A stretch of DNA of 15,000 bases from Acropora yongei (lineage: Eukaryota > Cnidaria > Anthozoa > Scleractinia > Acroporidae): positions 370,504-385,503 of the forward strand of contig BLFN01000959.1 in assembly GCA_014634225.1 (NCBI GenBank), given 5' to 3'. The translations under genes were made by a program, and so were the position numbers. Of the stretch, positions 1 to 9,100 are shown one piece after another. The notes beneath the pieces are model-generated. The model saw only the letters and a list, made by a program, of their open reading frames with translations, ran no database searches and was not told where the DNA came from. Positions within the stretch are counted from its first letter, which is position 1, and every line of letters begins with the position of its first letter.

Positions 1-2
1 GG

Positions 3-284
3 GGTATTCCAAAGAGTTCTGGTGACACGTTGGAAGATGCGAAAGAAATTCTTGTTGAGCTTGCAATTGATCGAAAGATTGGAGTTGACCAGCAAAAAGA
101 GGATATGTCAGCAAGTCATTGTCTACCGATTAAATTGAAAGCGGACGGAGAGAGAGCTTTGCTCTCACCTGCCATTATTGTGAGGTTTATAGGCCGGGAT
201 GTTCGTGGCAAACTTTATCGAGCCAGGAAGGTCCTCAAGGACATTACATCACAAGTTAAAAGCCCGTTCAAACGGCAAAGATAG
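3..284 (+). pseudogene. Retroelement ORF1-like protein fragment (5' end outside window)
   Basis: An open frame runs in from the left edge and ends at TAG 282-284, giving about 93 residues without an ATG near the start. Visible blocks are GIPKSSGD at the edge, a middle SASHCLPIK and then PAIIVRFIGRDVRGKLY followed by ARKVLKD. This order (GIP.., S.SHrLP, PAIIVrF..RDV, ARK.LkD) resembles proteins I recall as repetitive in cnidarian genomes and associate with ORF1 of non-LTR elements. That link is from memory. The frame stops exactly where the GATAGT repeat block begins, so the stop is probably not the native one. It could instead be the end of an unrelated host-derived repeat gene. Confidence 0.5.
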
Positions 285-500
285 TTGATGATAGTCGATG
301 ATAGTTTTAACTATCACGCGCGTTTGAACACTAACTATCGTGCACTATCACCTACTATCATCAACCACCGCACAGTTTGGACATGTTCAAATTCGACATA
401 ATAGTCGATGATAGTTTTTGCTGTTTGATAACGTGTGGTCAGGCTTTCCGAGAGACGAGCTGGGGTTGAAGAGAGGATGATAGTGCATGATAGTTTTTAG
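281..500. repeat. GATAGT-rich inverted-repeat block (MITE-like)
   Basis: The hexamer GATAGT and its complement ACTATC recur throughout. Arm 284-305 and arm 344-365 are inverted copies matching at 20 of 22 positions, both containing GTTGATGATAGT, around a 38-bp loop. A smaller palindrome, GATAGTT/AACTATC, lies at 300-315. The phrase ATAGT..ATGATAGTTTTT appears three times (about 291-308, 401-417 and 479-497). GTTTGAACA (322-330) is mirrored by TGTTCAAA (384-391). The structure fits a fold-back or MITE-type repeat. No protein is encoded and no target duplication could be defined. Confidence 0.6.
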
Positions 501-582
501 GCCAGTGGTTTTGTCAAACCACCCTTGTGCTCAAACCACCCTCAACACCGAAAATGGCTACCACTGTGCTATCGTGCAAGTA

Positions 583-1882
583 TAAGGAATAACAGACTCC
601 TTACAGGTGCTGTGTTCTAGTATTTTTCGAGGGCGTTCGACTCTGTCCCACATGAACGTTTATTATCAAAGCTGCTAGTTTATGGCATCAGAGACCCACT
701 ATTATTATGGTAAGGAGTTCTTGACAAACCGCCACCAGCGTGTGGTACTTTGGGGACATTATCCCCTTGGACGAGTTTACATTCTGGAATACCACAGGGA
801 ACGGTATTTGGACCAATACTGTTCGTTTTTTATGTAAATGACATAACCTGTAGCTTAGAATCTCAATGCAAATTATTTACAGACGATATGAAAGTGTACA
901 AGGTACTAAGGAATGTTCAGGAAGACACTCTATTACAGAACGATTAGAATGCACTCGAGCAATGGAGCACTGAATGGCAGCTAAGTTTTAATACAACCAA
1001 ATGTGAACCTATGAGAATTTCAAAAAAGGTTCATACATCATGTCGCGAATATTACTCATGCGGCAATAAATTGAACACAGTATCAGAAACAAAAGACCTT
1101 AGTATTTATGTCACATCAAATCTGTCATGCATGGAGCCTACAGGTCACTAAAAGTGCAAATGAACTGCTAACAGTGTACTTAGCTTTGTTAGACGTACTG
1201 TTGGACCAAACACACAGACTTGTTCTCTAAATTGTATGAACGTCTTTTTAGGCCAATCCTTGAATATTGTTCGCCAGTATGGTCGCCGCACCTTAAGAAA
1301 GATATAACTATTTTGTACTAGGCACAAATGACAATGTCATACGAAAATCGATTGAAACGACTTAAATGGCCAACATTAGGAAAAAGGAGAACATTGTCAT
1401 CACTCAATGAATGTTACAAGACACAAAATGGCCTGAACGGCATAATCCCACACGATTTCTTTAACTTTGCTGACAAAGACAGCTCGCTGCTATCTAACCA
1501 TTGTTTCAAGATACGGACAATACCAGCTCAATTAAATTGCTACAAACATTATTTCTTTTAAACGCATCGTTTGCTCATGGAACAATTTAAGGAAAGAAAC
1601 GGTTGAAGCAAAAGACTTAAGATCTTTTAAAAATAAACTGTTCAGTGAATTTTCTTCAAACAGTTTTATAGTTATTGTCATGTTGTGTTTTTGTATGTTT
1701 TTGTATTATTTTAATATATTCCGAAATTGTACCTAGTTTTCAAAATTGTAGATGAATACTTTTAATAGATTTATGTATTTAGGATTAAAAAAACTGATAC
1801 ACTGTTACTTAAGTTAAGGAGATGGACTCGAAAGGGGTAACCTCTTACACTTCCTAATGAAATTTTGTTGTTGTTGTTGTTC
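583..1882 (+). mobile_element. 5'-truncated LINE: reverse transcriptase remnant plus 3' end
   Basis: The sequence enters in the reverse transcriptase at LLTGAVF, then AFDSVPHERLLSKLL, a frameshifted FLTNRHQRV, then SGIPQGTVFGPILFVFYVND and FTDD (876-887) where active enzymes have F/YADD. After a stop (945-947) come EQWSTEWQLSFN and KC, then the thumb and C-terminal motifs EYCSPVWSPHLKKDI and RLKRLKWPTL, and finally WNNL and FKNKLFSEF near 1590-1650. At least three frameshifts and several stops make it dead. The 3' end is a TTG microsatellite (about 1866-1881). The motif order fits the CR1/Jockey group of LINEs. It inserted upstream of the MRH gene. Confidence 0.85.
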
Positions 1883-2129
1883 ATGTATTGTTTGTAGATT
1901 TTCTTTGTTTTCCGCATATGATTAATTGCTAATAAATCATTATTGTTATTAAATATTATTATGGCAGTAAAAACTTCTGGATGCCCAGATATCCTATACA
2001 ATGATTGGGCGGCCAGCCGTAGCCAATCACTGCGGCCAGCCGTAGCCAATCAATGCAACGATCAAAGTCCCTACAATTAAAATCCTAGTTCCTACTAAGA
2101 AAGATCTTAGTCATTAAGTACTAAAACTT
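1883..2129. repeat. AT-rich spacer with a 23-bp tandem duplication containing CCAAT
   Basis: Two perfect 21-bp copies at 2009-2029 and 2032-2052 (period 23) each contain GGCCAGCCGTAGCCAATCA. The first copy is preceded by TGATTGG (2002-2008), which pairs with CCAATCA, giving a small fold-back. The rest is AT-rich with no open frame. CCAAT motifs can bind NF-Y, but the distance of more than 850 bp to the next start codon gives no reason to call a promoter. Confidence 0.6.
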
Positions 2130-2163
2130 GTTATTATTATTATTATTATCATTATTATTATTT
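2130..2163. repeat. TTA microsatellite
   Basis: About eleven TTA/ATT units occur with one interruption (ATC). Read on the minus strand it is a (TAA)n-type run at the end of the LINE-like remnant to its right, so it may be that element's 3' tail rather than a simple slippage repeat. Confidence 0.85.
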
Positions 2164-2560
2164 AGAAAATAATTGGGGAGAAATATCCAGTCAAGTCTCA
2201 TACCGAGACCTCAGACTTCCGGCACTTTTTGTTAGGACATGCAAAGATCCGAGGAGTGCCGACTTTTGCATCGTTCTTGTTCGGTCCTTAATTTCTAGTT
2301 GCTCCAAGTGGCCTGGCACAACTTTTGTCCTTGATTTCCAGATCCTTTAGAAATAACGTGAAAACTGATCGAAAGGTTCAGCCTTACTGGGGGCTTGATG
2401 GTCTTATGTCCGCCCATTATTTGTTGTTCAAAATTTTCGGGCTAAATAACCGTCGACTGTCGCAGAATATGTCGTAGTTCATTTTCATCATCTTCTTGTA
2501 GGCTTCCGTATCTTCCACTCGTAACTCCTCAACTAATTATAACTGATACATCCCAGAAAT
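2164..2560 (-). mobile_element. Probable 3' end of a minus-strand LINE
   Basis: Read on the minus strand, a frame gives MQKSALLGSLHVL then a short tail and a stop. This resembles the QK.ALLGtarilRkVL ending that I recall from very common cnidarian reverse-transcriptase repeats. The TAA-type microsatellite at 2130-2163 sits where a LINE 3' tail would be. Upstream blocks (a short frame with EDTEAYKKMMKMN) are too decayed to assign. The call rests on remembered repeat similarity and tail position, so it is tentative. Confidence 0.35.
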
Positions 2561-2910
2561 TTGGTCGTATCGAACGAGTTAATAAAGGTTGAATTACCAC
2601 CGTCCAAGATTTAAAAAAGTTAATTCATAAGAGAATATTAGCATTTTTGGATAACAAAAAAAGTAATTTACTGCAAGCAGTTTTTCAAAACTGTAAAATA
2701 GACCACGCAAGCTGGATAAAAAGCGGAACAAAAGCATATTTATTACTACTGTTATAGCTAGCAGAAGCCCCTATTTGCTTCTTGTCTAGCCGCTTGCCAC
2801 TATATAGTAGCTTGCTAATCTCCTCCGCGCCAAAACTATCATTAACTTGCGTGATATATACTAATACACGGTTTTTATTATTTTTCTCCACCTCTCACGT
2901 TTTCGAAAGG
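2561..2910 (+). promoter_or_regulatory. Upstream region and likely 5' UTR of the MRH gene
   Basis: No protein or recognisable repeat was seen here. A TATA-like TATATAG lies at 2801-2807 inside the palindrome ACTATATAGT, about 105 bases before the ATG at 2911, a spacing that would leave an 80-base leader. There is no other core element I would defend. Upstream non-coding exons cannot be excluded. Confidence 0.25.
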
Positions 2911-3119
2911 ATGCGTTTCTCCGGTTGGATCCGATGTCTCATATGTTCGGCCTTTCTGTTTAGTTTCCATCCGAGTGAACCAGCCACTAGAAATCAAACT
3001 ACGGATCAGCATCGTTTGCCTGGTTCCAATGAAACAGAATTAACTCAGTGCTCTTGCATTGACGAAAAAGACAGAAAGTATAATTTAGCAAGTCTTGCAA
3101 AAAAAGGTGGAGGTCCAAG
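2911..3119 (+). CDS. MRH gene exon 1: signal peptide and first MRH strand
   Basis: ATG 2911 is the first ATG of the frame and has A at -3. The frame stays open upstream to about 2782 only through non-ATG codons, so 2911 is preferred. Residues 1-20 (RCLICSAFLFSF core) form a hydrophobic signal peptide. A polar linker with two N-glycosylation sequons follows, then CSC (47-49) and the strand RKYNLASLA. The donor is CCAAG|GTTTGT (intron from 3120), which splits the Arg codon of GGPR. Read without splicing, the frame stops after nine more codons at 3150. Confidence 0.8.
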
Positions 3120-6100
3120 GTTTGTAAAAGATTTGTTTATTTCAAAATAAGATATGATTTTGTTGAGAGAAAATAATCCGTGAAGACAGGCAGTCTTCAC
3201 AAAACGTCTACGTTAAGTCTGTTTTTGGACGTGGTTTGGTTATGACATGTTTGAATATAAATAGCTTAGTATCTCACATTGATGTTTTACGGTTTTTTCA
3301 TGAGTCTGTTCCAGGGTATTGATATTTTAGCTATTAATGAAACTAAACTCGACTCAGCCATCAAAGACAGGCAGCGTGGCCGAGTGGTTAGAGCGACGGA
3401 TTTGAAATCTGGAGATTCCGATCGCGAGTGCAAGTCCCGCTCTGAACATTAGCTGGATTTGTTCGAGGTAGTCCCTGGTTCAACTCCTCGGCTGTGCTTG
3501 TATTTAGCCAACTGGTATGCCTCCTGTCGGTTGGTATTCTTAACTCATTAAGTTTATTTCAGTTGCTTGATTCATTGGCCCTGAAAAGCCCCAGCGGGGA
3601 GAGGTCGATTATGTATGTGTGTATGTATGTACGTAAAGACAACGAAGTATCTGGTTATGACGTAATTCGCAAAGTCCGTGAAAGTAATTGCAGAGATGAT
3701 GGTGGTGTTTGTATTTACGTTCGAACTAATATCAGTTTTGAATGCCTTACTTTTTGAGATTAAGAGACCTCGATCCACGCCATTCCCTTTGTCCACTTGG
3801 TACAGACCACCTGGCACACTCATCTTCTGACCTTTTCACGGTCTTTGAGAGGGTTATTGATAAAATCGACGCTAAGAGTTTGGAGTTATATCTCTTAGGT
3901 GACCTAAATCAGTGTAATTTATTACCAGACACTTCCAACCTCATGAATATTATGGATATTTATGGTCTGACTCAACTGGTCACTGAACCTACCAGTAGCA
4001 GAGTAGCGAAATACTCACGTACCCTCATGGATTTATGCTTAACCAATTCTCCTTGTGAAATAACTAATTCAGGTGTCATTGAATTGGCATCAGCGATCAT
4101 TGTGCCATTTTTCTGATAAGGAAATTTTCATAAAACCGCTGAAGTGCGACAGCTCAAGAATTTTAACGACGATGAATTTTTACTAGTGATCTTCGGATGA
4201 ATAATTGGAACCGCTTTTCTATGTACAATTACCCAAATGAAATGTGGAATTCTTGGAAACGCCTTATAATGAATGTCATTGATAAGCTCGCTCCATTTAA
4301 AACAAAAGGAATTAGAAACAATAACTGCTCTCTATGGATCACGAATGAGTTGTTACGCAATTTTTTTAGAAAAGAGGGCTTCCACCACAAGTAATCCCCT
4401 GATTTGGAAACAATTCAAAGATGCAAATAATAAGGTTAATAACTCAATTAAGAAAGCCAATTACAAATATTTTTCAAGAGGTCGTCAAGTAAGTGAGAGG
4501 TTTTGAAGGTGGGAAGGCGACTGGTCTTGACACCATTCCATGCACGTTCTTAAAAGTAACCGCCGTTGTCCCTGCACCCTCTGTGTATTTTTAATGACTC
4601 ACTACTGACTGGAATTTATCCTTACGACTGGATGCTGGCTAGAGTATCACCTTTAAGAATGGATCCAAGACTGACCTAAAAAATTGCCGGTCTATATCCG
4701 CTATACCTGCTGTGGCTAAAATCTTTGAACAAATTGTCTATGACCTATCTAAATGTCAACGATCAGGAGCCGATCATAGGCTCCTGCAACGATTTACTGG
4801 CAAGTTGCCAGTCTAGCTTTCTTCAATTACACAGTACGCTCACTGCCTTGTTAATTGGAGGCAAACAATAACTGGTGTGTCAGTGTCTCAGTGGTGTAAT
4901 TTCCATCGATTTAAAGAAGGCCTTTGACACCCTAGATCACAAAATGATCTTGCCAAGACTTACTAAATATGGTGTGGATCAAGATGCCCTCAAATAGTTT
5001 GTCTCACCTAACGAATCCTGTGCAAAGATGCAACGTAAACAATCACTTGTCCAGTGCAAGCCATTTAAACTGTGGAGTTCTTCATGGATCAATAATTGGT
5101 CCTCTTCTCTTTTTTGACCTACATCAGTGAGCTACCAAATTGCTTGAGCCTAGGCTCCCTTAGAATGCTTGGTGATGACAAGAATGCTACTTTTGCTGCA
5201 TCTTACATGATTGATCTTGGGTCCCAAATCAATACTTAACTGAAAAGCATTAATCTGTGGCTCAGAGCTAACAAGTTAACCCTAAATTTGAGTTTATGAT
5301 CATTGCCTCGCGTCAACAAATGCAGTCTTTACATTATAAGACAATAAATATTAATGAAGACGGCGTCAAAATAAACTAAACGAATCAGCAAAGCAGCTCA
5401 GACTGAATATTGATAAAAACCTATCCTTGAATGAGCGCATAAGGTATAAGCAATTTCGAAAAAAGTTGCTTCGGATCCATTTTCGGTGCACTTAAGCCAG
5501 TCAGGCCCTTTCTTTCCTTGCACACTGATATTAAAATATACAAAGGTCTTATTGAACCATTACTGCAGTGCTGTTTGGGATGGTTTGTCTCTACAGCTAA
5601 GTGACAAACTTCAAACACTACAAAATCCTGCCGGCAGAGGTTCATTACATTTGCCTTCTGCCACTATATCAACCCAGCAAAATTTCAACCCTGTAAGTAT
5701 TTGCACAGATATTCCATACATATTTTTCGACTTTACATTATTTTGTGTCCACCTTGTGACGTCACAAGTCATGTAATTTGCATAAATTAAAATCTTGAAT
5801 AAATTGGCAACCAAGAATGCTATCATAATAAAATAAACGCCAATCTTCATCACTTTAAAAGCTCTCCCTAATAAGTTAATAAAAATTTCATGTATTATAC
5901 ACTTGAAGCGTTTAAAGGAACTAATTACAATAAACAAGTACTTTTCCAAAACTGATGAGCATTTACTTGCAATAATTACAAGGAGAGAAAGGAGTAATTT
6001 TCATTACAATGGCTCTGTTTTTTGTTTGCTTTCGTTACATATGGTTTTGAATGAATGAATACGTGAATGGAAATTTTATCACCACTATAATACCTCTATG

Positions 6101-9100
6101 AAAAAAATATATACATGTAAAATTTTCTTTTTACATATCTGCCGTGGAGGAGACCGATACTTTTGAAGGTGCCAAAATTCTGTAGTGCGAAGTTCTTCAG
6201 GTAGCCAGTTCTTGATTTCGGTAAATACATTTTTTTTCTTAACCTTGTGTCGAGAAGATCAGAGGACAAATTTCTCGGAGTGAACATATTACAAAGATAA
6301 GCTCGGGCAAGCTTGTACGAACTCAAGCTGTTTTCTCATCTCGCTTAGCTGGGATAACTTATCAGTTGGAAAAGCCTGCAAGAACTACATATTGTGATAG
6401 TGGTGATGTTATCACCATAGCAACATGCTGTCTTATTATATTATAGGTACTACTGTCTTATTTTTACCAGTAGCTCACTGATACTTGCATTGCAGATTTA
6501 CAGTACAAGCAAAAGACAACTATTCCTACAGCTATAATCCATGTGTATCATTTACACTTGGATCATTTGGAGATTGCTCTGATGGAAATGTTGCAGTATG
6601 TATTTCTATTTTGCTTTTGTTTTGACCGATATAAATCCCTCAATTCCACCTTCAGCAAATTTCTTTTACTTAACTTCAAGTCATATTGACCGAAATTAGG
6701 GAGGAAAGAGGCCATTATCACGATTTGGCTTCCTAAACTGCTTTACGTTTTCAATTTCAGTTGTTTCTTGCAGGATCGCATTATGACAAGCTTAATTAAA
6801 AAACTTAATTAAACTAAACGGCTCAAATAACTGTGGAAAAATGAATAGAAAAAGAGGGAAAATGACAAAGAAAAGATTGTAGTCTTAAAGTTTTCGAATG
6901 ATTCTATTAGTTGGAAGCAGAGTTAACTAACTCGGATGGAAGACACTTAAATTTAGTGATACTGGATAGTGATAACCTTCAAGGAATGAGATGATACAGT
7001 TTTTGGAGGAGAGTGTTGCACATAGTCTTGGATATTATTAACATCAACTAGATCTTTGAGACCTTTATTCGGAGTAGCAAATCTAACTCTTTTTTTCTTC
7101 AGTGTGAGTAAAAGTACTGAGTGCTTCAGTCACGTTTCCGCCTTTTCTCGCATGCTCCTTTTAAAAAGTGTGCCTCGCTTCAAAATTTAACCGGATCAAG
7201 CCAGTTCTTTTGATATCCTCCAAAAAGATCCCATACCATGCTGCCATATTCCAATGCTTACCTCATTAGTGATTTTCAAGCATGCTTCTTTCTGGTGGGG
7301 AACACGTAGAATTCTATTAATTGATTCTAGCGTCTTGTTAACGCACCAGATTTAACATAAAAAGTTTCACCGCATTCACCTTTGAGCACTACCTGTTGTG
7401 ATATTCCTATTAACCAAGACTGTTTCCAGTCTAAATCATGAACTCCAGCCTAAAAAGTAGATATCTGAGTGTGACTTTGTCGGAGGCTTTAGGGAAATGC
7501 AAGTGTGGAAGGGTATAAACCTGATTTCGAGATAACTCTCCTGACTAGATTGCCTGCTCATGTGAGGTTAATGGAACACAAAGTGAACAATTTTTTTTAT
7601 TCATCATCATCGTTGTCTACATTTCGAAAAGCCAAGGCATGTGTGGAACTCAATTACCACACAGATCATCTATTTCCTTGAAAAAGAGGTTATCCTTGTA
7701 TGTCGACATACAATAGTCAACTAAGGTGTCGTTGGAAATCACTGTGCAAAGTGAACAGTCATTGGACTTACACTTCGCTCCCGACAGTCGACGTAAACAT
7801 TATAGTTTATGGTGCTATTATAGTTCCTAAACAGTGATCTGACGATGTTAGAGGTCCCCATTAATATTACTCATTGGTCTTAACGTTGACTGATCGAAAT
7901 TTCAGGTTTGCCGGTGGACAAACACAAGTTATGAAAACATTGGATATCAGGGAAGAGCAAGGTGTGCTCTTCAGTGGGACGGCACACCAAAATTAGTGTA
8001 TCCAGCGTAAGTGCTGCTTTTCTGAGCTGAGATCGTAAAAACGTCTTCGTATTTACGGTGGCCTTAGGGCTGCTCAATGTCCTTTCTTCAGCCTTATAAT
8101 GACAATATACAAGTTGAACCCAACCGTCCGCAAATGAGTGATAATAGGAACCTTAAACAAGGTCGACGAGAACCCCTGAGAACGACGACCAGAAGTGAAA
8201 ATGCCGCTTAACTCGTTACTGCGCATGCTTCATCCGTCGTCCACGTGAAGTTATGCGACGTTCAGAATTAGAATCTTTGCCGTCGTAACCGAACGTCGAG
8301 AGAGCGTGAGTATAAATTTACGTATTTTCATGTTGTTTAGGACAAGAATTTATGTCTGGCTTTTGAAATGAAAAGTTAGATATTCTTTAGCATCTACTCT
8401 TTCCACAATATTGCATCTTACTGCGATTTTGAGGTTTAAAAACTTTGCGAACTCTAATAAAATTCGGGCTTTGTGGGATTTGCATGTTTTCAGCAAAACA
8501 TTTTAAGAGGACAAATTGAAAACTAACAAAGCGATTTTCGTTTTTCCTTTCGACCTATACGTAATCTCTTACAATCGTTTTAAGCCGTTGATCTTCATGC
8601 CATTTTAAAGCCGGTGATCTTAGAGTGTAATTTTTCGAAAAAATAACATCTTTTGATGTGAATTTCCTCAGAATGGAGTGGACACGACTTGAATCTTTGC
8701 GAAGAAGTTTTAGTTGTTGAACCTTGGAAACATCCTCACCGTAGTAAGGAAAGATGAGTTTTATGGAAGAAATAGCACCCAATTTAGATGCCTCTGATCC
8801 TCCTAAGTTTAAAGTATCAAAGGGAAGTGTCAGAGACAGGCTGACATTACTTCAATAAAAGAACAAAGCGAAATTCATAGAAAACGAGAAGGCGGCCACG
8901 GATGCGAGAAGCCTACAAGATGATAAAAGGCTAAGAATGCTGAAAAGCCAGCAGCAGAGGAGTACCGCAACCTAGCCGTCGAGCGTTTGAGTGAGACCAA
9001 GAAAAGAAATGCTGAGAAACGTACGAACAAGTCCAGACGGCGAGGGAAAGGAAGAGGATCGACGTCGGAAGTGGTGCAATTTCTGAAAGAAAAGTCAGAA

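Noticed and set aside
281..500. CRISPR array
   Set aside because: The repeats are degenerate, inverted and irregularly spaced, in eukaryotic DNA.
2782..2910. N-terminal extension of the exon 1 frame
   Set aside because: The extension begins with a TTG codon and has no ATG; the first ATG is 2911, which is followed by a good signal peptide.
3370..3450. Functional tRNA-Ser gene
   Set aside because: The T arm is degenerate, the sequence continues into a SINE body with a microsatellite tail, and it has target duplications.
3494..3757. 87-codon frame
   Set aside because: It is a chimera of SINE body and LINE endonuclease sequence created by the insertion.
5611..5949. Minus-strand 112-codon frame
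   Set aside because: It overlaps the antisense of the LINE thumb region and AT-rich intron, and shows no motif.
6096..6326. Minus-strand 76-codon frame in intron 1
   Set aside because: No family motif, and the composition is ordinary for AT-rich intron DNA.
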